From Dehalococcoidia bacterium (lineage in GTDB: Bacteria; Chloroflexota; Dehalococcoidia; Bin125), in assembly GCA_022828105.1 (NCBI GenBank), contig JAJEJC010000005.1, positions 434,001 through 498,000 of the forward strand: a stretch of 64,000 nucleotides of DNA. Reading direction: 5' to 3'. The position numbers and the translations under genes are program-made. Within the stretch, counting starts at the first letter, position 1, and each line of letters begins with the position of its first letter. This document shows positions 1 to 7,680 of the stretch, piece after piece. Below the pieces are notes generated by a model. That model was not told where the DNA came from. It saw nothing but the letters and a program-made list of their open reading frames with translations, and ran no database searches.

Positions 1-377
1 GCGCCGTGCCGTCCGCCGGCGAGCAGCACCAATCCCCCGGCGTGCTCGGGCAGATGGGCCGGATCGAGCCGAGGCTCGCGCCGGTCGACCGTGTTGGCCA
101 GGGTGAACAATCGCGACAGGTTGGCATAGCCCTCGCGCGACTTGACCAGCAGCGTGACGCGGGAACCGTCCTGCAGGGTGATCTCGCCGCCGGTGATCGG
201 CTGGATCTCCAGGCTGTTGGCCAGCCGCGCAAACTCCAGCGCGCCGCACAGATTGGTGTCGGTCTGCGCCAGCGCCGGCATCCCCAGCGCCCGAGCCCGG
301 GCCAGCAGCTCGTGACCGTGCGAGGCTCCGAGTCCGAAGGAGTGAAAGCTCTTGGCGTGCAACTCGACGTAGGACAT
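1..377 (-). CDS. dnaE2: Error-prone DNA polymerase III alpha subunit DnaE2, N-terminal part (runs off the left edge)
   Basis: Only about 126 N-terminal residues are inside the window. They form the start of a PHP domain of the DnaE type: an opening ELHAKSFHSF block, then GASHGHELLARARALG, a QTDTNLCG block and a GGEITL strand. DnaE2 is the C-family translesion polymerase that works with ImuB after DNA damage. The preceding gene encodes an ImuB-like protein and ends 18 bases before this start, so the two should be co-transcribed from the SOS-type promoter upstream of imuB. Usual PHP metal ligands are altered: the second His of H-x-H is Lys, and the His of the TDH block is Thr. DnaE2 rather than DnaE1 is inferred from the imuB linkage and the short PHP spacing. 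Confidence 0.88.
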   Translation of the reverse strand, partial: MSYVELHAKSFHSFGLGASHGHELLARARALGMPALAQTDTNLCGALEFARLANSLEIQPITGGEITLQDGSRVTLLVKSREGYANLSRLFTLANTVDRREPRLDPAHLPEHAGGLVLLAGGRHG

Positions 378-395
378 GTCGGTCCAGTTACCGCT

Positions 396-1886
396 TCACG
401 CCGTCTGCCGATACCACTGCTGATCTCCCTCGTCCCGATAGATCGTCACCTGTTGCCCATCCTCCTGGCTGATCCGGTAGTAGCGGCGATGCATGGGTGT
501 GGGACGCCACCAGAGGTCGAAGCTCCATCGATCCTCGATCCGTGACACCTCGTGCCACTGCCGACCGACCTGGACCGCAAGCGGCTCCTGCGCAGGGCCT
601 TCGCGGACCTCGACCGAGCTCGGCGTCGACACCGGGCGCATACCGTCGGTCGCGGCGGGGTCGATGGAGATCTGGACGGTGCGCATTTCAGGCGCGGGAT
701 GCCAGGGGGCGACCTCGACCATGCGGTGCAGCGCGTGCGCGCCCCTGAGCCGCGCCTGGAGCCGGCGCTCGGTTTCCAGCAGGCGGCGCTCGCGGTCGGC
801 GCGCAGGTCGGGGAAAAGCGAGAGCTGGACGCCCGAGGCGCCGCTGAGATTGGCCAACGTGACGGTCATCGCCTCGACCGGCGCCTGCGGATGCTCGGTC
901 TCCAGCCGGTCCTTGATGATCTCCGCCGCCCGCTGCCAGTGACCAACGCCGCTCTTGAAGTGGAACTCTTTGCTCCACGTCGACGCATCGGTGGGCGCGT
1001 CTTCGAGCGTGCAGGCGAGGGTCGCCGAGCCGGCGTAGCGGCCTTGCATCGGCGGCTGGGCGAAGACGCGCGTGAGCAGCGTGTCGACCGCGACGCGGAG
1101 CAGCTCGAGCGAGGCCGAGGCGGCCGGCAGCGTGACGGTCTCGGTGATCGACTCGGCGGCCACGCGCGGACGCAGCGGCCGCGCGTCGATGCCCGAGGCC
1201 AGCTCCCAGGCGCGCCGGCCCTCGTGCCCGAAGCGGTCGAGCAGCGCGTGCATCTCCTGCCCGGCGAGATCGCCCATCGTGTGCAAGCCCAGCCGGTGCA
1301 GATCGTCGATCAACTCGGACGCAACGAACGCCGGGGGCAACAGATTGATCGAATGCGGCGCGAGGAAGGCGGCCGCGTCGCGGCCGACCCGGCTGATCCC
1401 CGGCGAGCCGCGCGTGCGAGCCGCGACGAAGGTGGGGAACTTGCCTGCGCCGATCCCGATCCGAGGCTCGAAGTGGGACGGCACGGCGTGCAGCAGCGCA
1501 TCGAGCATCGCCGTCTCGCCGCCGTACATCGCCTCGAGCCCATCCAGGCCGACGTAGGCGACGCCCAGCCCGCCGTCCGGTTCGGCTCCTTCCACGCGGT
1601 CGCTGACGTCGTCGAGCGCGCGCAACAGCCGCTCAAACTCGCGCGCGTAATGCGGCTCGTCCGCCTCCAGCACGACGGCGTCGGGCTGCAGCGACAATGC
1701 CCGCTCCAGCGTCATCCCCGGCTCAACCGCCTCAGCCGCCGGCAGGCAATCGATCACCACCGGCCGGGTTCCCGAGCGCTCGACGATCACACCCGCACGC
1801 CCCCACAGCTCCGGCCGCCGCGCCAACTCGACGCGAGCGCGGAAGTGGGAAATCAGCAGGCAGGCGATGGTCGCGGCGTCGCCCAT
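396..1886 (-). CDS. imuB: ImuB-like, catalytically degenerate Y-family DNA polymerase
   Basis: A 496-residue Y-family protein. The catalytic Asp of the first motif is missing (block ACLLISHFRARVE aligns with the usual HVDMDAFFASVE), and the SIDEA motif reads YVGLDGLEAMYG, so the Asp-Glu pair is gone as well. Loss of these acids with retention of the fold is the hallmark of ImuB, the structural adaptor of the DnaE2 mutasome. A beta-clamp-binding motif QLSLF lies at residues 354-358, where ImuB carries it. The C-terminal 55 or so residues (tryptophan- and tyrosine-rich, with RYYRISQEDGQQVTIYRD) resemble DUF6504, a domain found with such polymerases in Actinobacteria and Chloroflexota. A GGAGG ribosome-binding site lies 10 bases before the ATG. 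No imuA or imuA' is adjacent. Confidence 0.9.
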   Translation of the reverse strand: MGDAATIACLLISHFRARVELARRPELWGRAGVIVERSGTRPVVIDCLPAAEAVEPGMTLERALSLQPDAVVLEADEPHYAREFERLLRALDDVSDRVEGAEPDGGLGVAYVGLDGLEAMYGGETAMLDALLHAVPSHFEPRIGIGAGKFPTFVAARTRGSPGISRVGRDAAAFLAPHSINLLPPAFVASELIDDLHRLGLHTMGDLAGQEMHALLDRFGHEGRRAWELASGIDARPLRPRVAAESITETVTLPAASASLELLRVAVDTLLTRVFAQPPMQGRYAGSATLACTLEDAPTDASTWSKEFHFKSGVGHWQRAAEIIKDRLETEHPQAPVEAMTVTLANLSGASGVQLSLFPDLRADRERRLLETERRLQARLRGAHALHRMVEVAPWHPAPEMRTVQISIDPAATDGMRPVSTPSSVEVREGPAQEPLAVQVGRQWHEVSRIEDRWSFDLWWRPTPMHRRYYRISQEDGQQVTIYRDEGDQQWYRQTA

Positions 1887-1915
1887 ATCTGGTCAGCCTC
1901 CAAGGATGGAGAGTC

Positions 1916-1944
1916 AGCATACAGAACACCCGTTCGCTTCTCAA
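1916..1944 (-). promoter_or_regulatory. SOS promoter of imuB-dnaE2 with embedded LexA box
   Basis: Reading the minus strand, TTGAGA (1944-1939) and TATGCT (1921-1916) are separated by exactly 17 bases, a good sigma-70-type promoter. The spacer contains the perfect palindrome GAAC-GGGT-GTTC at 1924-1935, which matches the LexA operator GAAC-N4-GTTC known from Bacillus and relatives. An operator between -35 and -10 is the classical arrangement for LexA repression. The expected transcript starts near 1908, about 22 bases before the imuB ATG. I see no gene in the rest of the 1887-2180 interval. Confidence 0.85.
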
Positions 1945-2180
1945 CAGAAGCGGAGCCACTGGGAGCAGAACACATAACGCGCCCGCTCCCGACGACTCCC
2001 AGTCCCCGCTTCACGCGGGGACCCGCTCGGGGTTGGCTACGCTGGGAGCGTGACACAACCGAAACCCCTACTTCCGCGAGTGCGGTGGCGGAGTCGAGGA
2101 CGGCAATCTATGTCGCATAGAGGCAAGGGACACCTCTAGGAAAACCTCGACACGACACAGCTCACTCTTGGCGACGACCT

Positions 2181-2954
2181 CTAGCCAAGCGCATCCAACA
2201 ACCCCGACGCCGCGTCCCAAAGGACGACCCGACCCTCGATCTCCGACGCCAACGCTCTCGACGCCTCCGGGTTCCTCCCTGCGTTCGAGACCAGCACCAC
2301 GAACTCTGCCGACTCTAGGACTTCCTTTCGGCCTCCCTCGGGCGACATCAGTACCTTTGCGGCCAGCTCGGGGGTGATTTCGTCGCCGATTGCTGCGCCG
2401 GCGATCTGGGCGACGATTTCGGGGCGGTGGACTGCGCGCTCGTCGAGCGGGCGGCCGAGCACGCCGGCTCCGATCACGGCGACGACGACATCGACGCCGT
2501 CGGGGAGCACAGGTTCGTGGACTCCGGGGGCCTTGAAGGGGCGGCCTCGCGAGCCGTCGGCTTCGACGCCGACCAGGCTGGCGAGACCCGCGTCGACGGC
2601 GCTGCGCGGCCAGGCGGGATCGACGCCGAGCACGCGCTCGCGGTCGCCGCGGCCCGAGCCGACGACGGCCGAGGCGCGGCCCCGCAAGCGGATGTCGTCC
2701 AGCGCGCCGGCGCGAAAGGCGGCGTCGCGGCCGATGGCGAGCGGGAGCTGACGGCCCTCGGCGGGGATGGTCATTTTCGTGGTCGTCGTGAGCACGGTCA
2801 GACCGCCAACGCCGTCGTGGCCGCCGGCGGCTTCCCATTCGGCGGCGAGAGCGAAGAGGACCGTCGTCTTGCCGCCGCCGCCGACAGTGGCGAACACGGC
2901 GGGTCTTGCAATCCCCAACGCCGCGTGCAGCGGCAGGTCGGACGCGGTGCCCAT
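2181..2954 (-). CDS. yqeC: YqeC-family selenium-dependent hydroxylase accessory protein
   Basis: A 257-residue P-loop protein. The glycine-rich nucleotide-binding loop GGGGKTT lies near residues 25-31, followed by TTTTKM and VEADGSRGRPFKAP, both characteristic of the YqeC family. YqeC is linked by genome context to selenium-dependent molybdenum hydroxylases (xanthine dehydrogenase-like enzymes), where it is thought to help make or insert the selenium form of the molybdenum cofactor; its exact reaction is not established. It is divergent from mobA with only 22 bases between the two starts, so the promoters must overlap. No molybdenum hydroxylase gene is in this window. Confidence 0.85.
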   Translation of the reverse strand: MGTASDLPLHAALGIARPAVFATVGGGGKTTVLFALAAEWEAAGGHDGVGGLTVLTTTTKMTIPAEGRQLPLAIGRDAAFRAGALDDIRLRGRASAVVGSGRGDRERVLGVDPAWPRSAVDAGLASLVGVEADGSRGRPFKAPGVHEPVLPDGVDVVVAVIGAGVLGRPLDERAVHRPEIVAQIAGAAIGDEITPELAAKVLMSPEGGRKEVLESAEFVVLVSNAGRNPEASRALASEIEGRVVLWDAASGLLDALG

Positions 2955-2976
2955 GACCGCAGCGTAAACTCAAGCC

Positions 2977-3609
2977 ATGAGTGAAGCCTGTTCCGTGATC
3001 ATCCTGGCCGGCGGCTTCGGTCGCCGCCTGGGCCGCGACAAGGCCACCGCCGTGGCGGGCGAATTGCCGCTGCTGCACTGGAGCGCGCTCGCTGCCTCGC
3101 AGATCAGCGACGACATCGTCGTCGCCCGACGACCCGACCAGCAGTTGCCCCCACTGGACGGCGTTGACTGGCGCGAGGTCGTCGATCATCGTCACGATCG
3201 CGGCCCGCTGGCCGGCCTTGAGGCGGCGCTGCCGCTGATTGCGCACGAGCTTGCGGTCGCCGTCGCGTGCGACATGCCGTTGCTCCGATATGAGCTGCTG
3301 CGAGCGGTCGCCGACGCATGCGCCGGCGTGGAGATCGCAATGCCCTATCTCGACGGCGTCGCTCAGCCGCTGTTGGCCGCCTATCGCGCTTCCGTCGCGA
3401 CGCACGCGACGCGGCTGCTCGATGAAGGCGACGGTCGGCTGCGGTCGCTGCTGCCGCTGGTGGAACATCGGCTGTTGCACGACGCCGAGTTGCGGCGTGT
3501 CGATCCGGAGCTGGAGTCATTCATCAACATCAACCGACCCGAAGACCTGACCCGGGTCGAACGGATTCTGAGGTCGCGAACCCGGTTGGGATCGTTGACC
3601 AACAGTTGA
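2977..3609 (+). CDS. mobA: Molybdenum cofactor guanylyltransferase (MobA-like nucleotidyltransferase)
   Basis: A 210-residue nucleotidyltransferase with the MobA signature ILAGGFGRRLGRDKA near residues 9-23, a central ACDMPLL block that binds the metal and nucleotide, and the terminal NINRPEDL motif. MobA attaches GMP to molybdopterin to form the bis-MGD cofactor. MocA-type CTP or ATP transferases share this fold, so the nucleotide used is not certain. The divergent yqeC gene supports a role in molybdenum enzyme maturation. The length fits the family (about 190-210 residues). Confidence 0.85.
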   Translation: MSEACSVIILAGGFGRRLGRDKATAVAGELPLLHWSALAASQISDDIVVARRPDQQLPPLDGVDWREVVDHRHDRGPLAGLEAALPLIAHELAVAVACDMPLLRYELLRAVADACAGVEIAMPYLDGVAQPLLAAYRASVATHATRLLDEGDGRLRSLLPLVEHRLLHDAELRRVDPELESFININRPEDLTRVERILRSRTRLGSLTNS

Positions 3610-3621
3610 AGGGACGCTCCG

Positions 3622-3933
3622 ATGGCCATGTATCGCAGAGTTCTGACCGGCCGGGTCGCTCCCGGCAAGCATGGGGAGTTCCTGCGCGCCGTGGAGGCGG
3701 CGCTGGACTACCAGGCCGCGCGCGGGATCGAGGCGCAGTTCTCGGTCTGGGACGCCATCACCGGGGCTGCCTCGACCGTGGAGATCGTCGCCGAGTTCGA
3801 AGACTTGAAGGAGCTGGAGCAGTTCGAGGAGCTGGCCGCGCAGGACCAGCAGTTCGCCGGGCTGCGCCGAGCGGTGCGCGAGGCGATGGTGTTCGACTCG
3901 GCCGAGATCAACATCTACCGCAACCTGGTCTGA
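3622..3933 (+). CDS. Small protein, probable dimeric alpha/beta-barrel (NIPSNAP/ABM-like)
   Basis: A 103-residue protein starting 12 bases after mobA. It opens with MYRRVLTGRVAPGKHGEFLRAV, a beta strand plus helix pattern seen in ferredoxin-like alpha/beta-barrel proteins such as NIPSNAP or antibiotic-monooxygenase-like families. The middle is rich in acidic residues around EFEDLKELEQFEELAAQD, and the C-terminal strand is DSAEINIYRNLV. No catalytic motif is evident. Close spacing to mobA and the next gene suggests one transcription unit. The function is unknown and the fold is an inference from sequence pattern. Confidence 0.6.
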   Translation: MAMYRRVLTGRVAPGKHGEFLRAVEAALDYQAARGIEAQFSVWDAITGAASTVEIVAEFEDLKELEQFEELAAQDQQFAGLRRAVREAMVFDSAEINIYRNLV

Positions 3934-3952
3934 TTGCTGCAAGGACAAACCA

Positions 3953-4237
3953 ATGGTTCGCGTCGATCCGCAACGACAGGCCGAATACCGCGAAGCCTGG
4001 GAGGCGTGGCAGCGGCAGCTTGCACGCCTGCACGAGGTGTTTCTCGACGGCGAGCCGTTGGAACCGCCCAAGCTCAAGGGCCTGCTCAATCGCGAGGCGC
4101 GAGCCAAGCAGCGGTATGACGAGGCGCGTGAGGCCCTGCTCGGCATCGGCGCGCTGCCCGCTGCGGTTCGCAGCGTTGGACGCATTCCCGCGCCGTCCAT
4201 AGACTCAAGCTCAGCGGATGGATCGGCCGAGAAGTGA
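3953..4237 (+). CDS. Hypothetical small helical protein
   Basis: A 94-residue charged protein with an AAGGA ribosome-binding site at 3941-3945. Residues 1-65 are mostly helical and basic (Arg, Gln, Glu, Trp), for example the RQAEYREAWEAWQRQLARLH stretch; the tail is short, Ser-rich and probably disordered. I recognise no family. It lies in the same strand series as mobA and the threonine aldolase, which argues that the frame is real. Confidence 0.5.
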   Translation: MVRVDPQRQAEYREAWEAWQRQLARLHEVFLDGEPLEPPKLKGLLNREARAKQRYDEAREALLGIGALPAAVRSVGRIPAPSIDSSSADGSAEK

Positions 4238-4306
4238 CAGGTCCCGCGCAGCGCGGCGACCCGGTCGGGAACAGGTTCCCGCGTCGAGCGGGAACTGGAG
4301 CAAGAG

Positions 4307-4753
4307 ATGACCGACGACTACGGCGTCGACCTGGAGGAGATATTGCGCGTGATTGACCGCGCAGCGGTCCTGATCGTGCGCTTCGAGGTGCTTGAACCTC
4401 GCCTGCTCGTCGATTTCCGCGCCGACCCGCCCGACATGCCGATCATCCGCATGGTCGACCGGGTCAACTCCGCCGAAGAGCGGTTCCGTCACCTCAAGTC
4501 CCTGCGGCCGCGGATGCCGCTGCCCGATCGGATTCTGTCCTTTCCCTGGCCGCGCGCGATCAGCGCATTTGAGGAGTCGGGTATCTGGGAGAAGATCGAG
4601 GCGCGGCTGCTCAGTCTGGGATCCGAGGCCGACGACATCAGTGCGATTCAACAGCAGCTCCACGATGGAGAGCGGGCCGTCACCCTGGCCGCGATTACCG
4701 GCGGTGAGGGCTTTCGAACCATCTGGGAGCGAGCGAACGGACCTGCCGAGTGA
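4307..4753 (+). CDS. Hypothetical protein upstream of threonine aldolase
   Basis: A 148-residue soluble protein with a GGAG ribosome-binding site at 4297-4300. It begins MTDDYGVDLEEILRVIDRAA and contains a proline- and arginine-rich middle (LRPRMPLPDRILSFPWPRA). I do not recognise the family. Its stop overlaps the GTG start of the threonine aldolase gene by four bases (GTGA), so the two are probably translationally coupled. Confidence 0.55.
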   Translation: MTDDYGVDLEEILRVIDRAAVLIVRFEVLEPRLLVDFRADPPDMPIIRMVDRVNSAEERFRHLKSLRPRMPLPDRILSFPWPRAISAFEESGIWEKIEARLLSLGSEADDISAIQQQLHDGERAVTLAAITGGEGFRTIWERANGPAE

Positions 4754-5823
4754 CACAGAGCCAGAACGTGGAACAGTCCGTGGTCGACTTGCGCTCGGAC
4801 ACGGTAACCAGGCCGACGGAGGCGATGCGCCGGGCGATGTTCGAGGCCGAAGTCGGCGACGACGTCTTCGGTGAGGATCCCACCATTACCAGGCTGGAGC
4901 AGACCGCCGCCGAGCGGACCGGCAAGGAGGCGGCGCTGTTCGTTTCCAGCGGCACGATGGCGAATCTGGTCTCGCTGCTCACACACACGACCGCCGGCGA
5001 CGAGCTGTTGGTTGGCGATCGGGCGCACATCGTCCGCGCAGAGGCAGGCGGGGTCTCTCGGCTCGGCGGCGTACTCGCGACGACGCTGCCCAATCAGCCC
5101 GACGGTGGGGTTGACCCGGAGTTGATCCCCGGCGCGGTCAGGCCCGACGACATGCACCAGCCTCGGACGACGCTGCTTGCACTGGAGAACACGCACAACT
5201 TCTGCGGCGGCTCGGTCGTTTCCCTGGAACGCACGCGGGAGCTTGGCGGCGTCGCGCGGGAGCACGGCCTGCGCGTCCACCTCGACGGCGCGCGGATCTT
5301 CAATGCGGCGGTGGCCTCTGGTCATACCGTGGCTGAACTCGCCGGTCCGGCGGACAGTGTCGCGTTTTGCCTCTCCAAGGGGCTGGGGGCGCCGGTTGGC
5401 TCGCTGATCTGCGGGGACGAGGCCTTCATCCGCGACGCGCGGCGGACGCGCAAGCTGGTCGGGGGCGGGATGCGTCAGGCCGGGATTCTGGCTGCAGCGG
5501 GGCTGATCGCGCTGGAGCAGATGGTCGACCGGCTGGCCGACGATCACGCCAACGCGCGTCAACTCGCTCGCGGCCTGGCCGAGCTGGGCTTCGACATCAA
5601 TCCCGAGGGCGTGCAGACCAACATCGTCATCGTTCAGCTTGATGCCTCGGGAGACGCTGCGCCCTCGCCGAAGCTGCAGGCTCGGCTTCGAGAGATTGGC
5701 GTGCTCGTCACGACCCCTGACCGGACAAAGATCCGGCTCGTCACCCACGCCGACGTGTCCTCCGAGGATTGCGCTGAGGCTCTGCGCCGGATGGCTGAGG
5801 CTGAGATCGGCCCCGAGTCGTGA
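4750..5823 (+). CDS. ltaE: Low-specificity L-threonine aldolase (PLP-dependent)
   Basis: A 357-residue fold-type I PLP enzyme that cleaves L-threonine or L-allo-threonine to glycine and acetaldehyde. It opens with the family block VVDLRSDTVTRPTEAMRRAM, then GDDVFGEDPT and SSGTMANL. HLDGARIFNA carries the PLP-ring-binding Asp, and Lys210 in CLSKGLGAPVG is the expected Schiff-base lysine. Length is normal for the family. Translation starts at a GTG that overlaps the preceding stop, and the stop overlaps the next gene's start (TGATG), so this is the middle of a coupled run. Confidence 0.92.
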   Translation: MTQSQNVEQSVVDLRSDTVTRPTEAMRRAMFEAEVGDDVFGEDPTITRLEQTAAERTGKEAALFVSSGTMANLVSLLTHTTAGDELLVGDRAHIVRAEAGGVSRLGGVLATTLPNQPDGGVDPELIPGAVRPDDMHQPRTTLLALENTHNFCGGSVVSLERTRELGGVAREHGLRVHLDGARIFNAAVASGHTVAELAGPADSVAFCLSKGLGAPVGSLICGDEAFIRDARRTRKLVGGGMRQAGILAAAGLIALEQMVDRLADDHANARQLARGLAELGFDINPEGVQTNIVIVQLDASGDAAPSPKLQARLREIGVLVTTPDRTKIRLVTHADVSSEDCAEALRRMAEAEIGPES

Positions 5824-6581
5824 TGCCTGGCATCGGTTGGCTCTCGGCGACTCTGCTCGTCGTGGTTGCGTTGTCGCATGCGGCATGCAGCTCGGAGAGC
5901 GACTTTGGCGATCCTGAGAACCCCGTCGCACAGATTGCCTGGCCCGACTTTGAACGGTTGCATTACGACATCTTCGACCAGACCGACGCCAAGCGCGGCA
6001 CACTGGTGCTGCAGACGATTCGCCAGGAAAACGCTTATGAGCTCTCTCTGCGCTTCCGCCTCGATACCGAGTCCGGCGAGGTAGTCACGGACACTGTCAC
6101 CGTCTGGGTCGATGCGGGAACTCTGCGACCTCTCCGATACGAACGGCATGCGGTCTCGTCCGAGAGCGAGGTGACGGCCGAGGCCGAGTACCACGTCGAC
6201 GACGCCGGTGAGATTTCAGTAGATGTCATCATTGACGAGAATGGTGAAGTGACGGACGAGACCGTCGAGGCTGGCGTGTACGCCTTCGACAACGACTCGT
6301 CCGCCTGGCTCTGGCGTTCGCTCGCATTTGTGCAGGATCTGGAGTTGACCTACCGGTCGGTCAACGTCGTGCATCAGCGCAGTCAGCTCGTGCAGGTGGC
6401 GGTCCGCGGCCAGGACACGCTGCGGGGACCGAACGGCGATGTGGTCGTCTGGCAGGTCGTGGCGACACCCGGGGTCGAGGTGTCGCGGGCGTGGTACGAG
6501 ATCGAGCCGCCACATCGTCTGATCCGCTGGGACCAGCAGCCGCGGCGCTTCATCCTCACCAGGATCGAGACGGAGCCGTAG
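5823..6581 (+). CDS. Lipoprotein of unknown function
   Basis: About 252 residues. The start is taken as the ATG that overlaps the ltaE stop; a GTG one codon earlier is possible. The N-terminus is a signal peptide with a lipobox ending ALSHAAC-SS around residues 15-22, so the protein should be lipid-anchored outside the membrane. The rest is beta-rich with repeated strand patterns (YELSLRFRLDTESGEV, LRPLRYERHAV), reminiscent of DUF3108-type or LolA-like antiparallel folds, but no family is certain. No catalytic motif is visible. Confidence 0.65.
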   Translation: MPGIGWLSATLLVVVALSHAACSSESDFGDPENPVAQIAWPDFERLHYDIFDQTDAKRGTLVLQTIRQENAYELSLRFRLDTESGEVVTDTVTVWVDAGTLRPLRYERHAVSSESEVTAEAEYHVDDAGEISVDVIIDENGEVTDETVEAGVYAFDNDSSAWLWRSLAFVQDLELTYRSVNVVHQRSQLVQVAVRGQDTLRGPNGDVVVWQVVATPGVEVSRAWYEIEPPHRLIRWDQQPRRFILTRIETEP

Positions 6582-6585
6582 CAGA

Positions 6586-7680
6586 TCAGTCTTGCCGCGG
6601 ACGGGCCCAGACCGGGCGCTCCACGCCTTCGGGAGGAGCAAATGAGGAGTCCTCGTCGGTGGGCTCGTCGGCCTCAGGGATTTCGGGCGACCAGGACTCG
6701 TCTGCGTCGGAGCCGTCCGCGCTCTCGACGGCGGACGCAGGCTCCGCAGGCAGGTCGGCGCCGAAGACGTGGCGTGCCTGCGCCTCGCTGATCTCGGGAT
6801 GAGCGGCCCGCTCGGCCGCGATCCGTTCTTCGACCGTGGGCGCGAAGTCCGCTCCGTGCGAACTGACCGCGGAAACTTCCTCTTGCACGTCGCTGGGCAG
6901 TTCGGCGGCGAAGCGCGAGCGCTCCTCGCGGACCGTGTAGCGGAACAACTCCTGCTCATCGGGCTCGAGCAGATGTCCGTCGCGCATCTCTTCGACGCGC
7001 GGGACGAGTTCCATCACCGTGCGGTCGTGGGTCGTCGTGATGATCGTGACGCCTTGCTCAACCACAAGGTCGTGGAGCAGTCGAAAGATCGAGACGGCGG
7101 TCGTGGAGTCCAGCTCGCCTGTCGGTTCGTCGGCCAGGATCAACGCCGGCGAGTTGGCCAGGGCGCGGGCGATGGCTACGCGCTGCTGTTCTCCGCCGGA
7201 GAGTTCGTAGGGCCGATGCCGCGCGCGGCCACCGAGTCCCACTGCCTCCAGCAGTTCCTCGGCGCGGCGGCGGCGCTCGCGAATACCGGCCCCGGCGATG
7301 CGAAGCGACAGCTCGACATTCTCATACGCGGAGAGCAACGGCAGGAGTCCGAACGACTGAAAGACAAACCCGACCCGGTGCCGGCGCAGTTGCGTGAGCT
7401 GTCGCTCGGAGTACTCGGTGATGTTCTCGCCATCGATCGTCACATGGCCGGATGTCGGCGAGTCGAGTCCGGCAATCAAATTGAGCAACGTCGTCTTGCC
7501 GGAACCGGAGCGTCCGATCAGGGCGACGAACTCGCCCTGGGCGACCTGGAGCGATACGTCGCGCACCGCCCAGATATCCTCGCCGCCGACCACAAACTTG
7601 CGGCTGACACCCTGCACATCAACCACGAGGTCACGATCCTGGGCAGCGGCGTGGCCGCCGGCCGTCTGTGCGGTAGTCAT
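6586..7680 (-). CDS. MacB/LolD-type ABC transporter ATPase with acidic C-terminal extension
   Basis: A 364-residue ATPase. Walker A is GRSGSGKTT, the signature is LSGGEQQR, and Walker B is [13 protein letters not shown], the form typical of LolD/MacB ATPases that drive FtsX-type permeases. The nucleotide-binding domain fills roughly residues 18-240. A 120-residue tail follows that is acidic, poorly conserved-looking and ends in a Pro- and Trp-containing segment, about 50% longer than family norm. It overlaps the preceding ATPase gene by four bases (ATGA). No permease is adjacent; two giant FtsX-type permeases at 47-54 kb are candidate partners. Confidence 0.87.
   Translation of the reverse strand: MTTAQTAGGHAAAQDRDLVVDVQGVSRKFVVGGEDIWAVRDVSLQVAQGEFVALIGRSGSGKTTLLNLIAGLDSPTSGHVTIDGENITEYSERQLTQLRRHRVGFVFQSFGLLPLLSAYENVELSLRIAGAGIRERRRRAEELLEAVGLGGRARHRPYELSGGEQQRVAIARALANSPALILADEPTGELDSTTAVSIFRLLHDLVVEQGVTIITTTHDRTVMELVPRVEEMRDGHLLEPDEQELFRYTVREERSRFAAELPSDVQEEVSAVSSHGADFAPTVEERIAAERAAHPEISEAQARHVFGADLPAEPASAVESADGSDADESWSPEIPEADEPTDEDSSFAPPEGVERPVWARPRQD

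Noticed and set aside
552-2120. Long open frame on the plus strand opposite imuB
   Set aside because: Arg- and Gly-rich translation without domains, exactly antisense to imuB; an artefact of high G+C.
4648-6003. 451-codon minus-strand frame opposite threonine aldolase
   Set aside because: Composition-driven; the plus strand encodes an enzyme with catalytic motifs.
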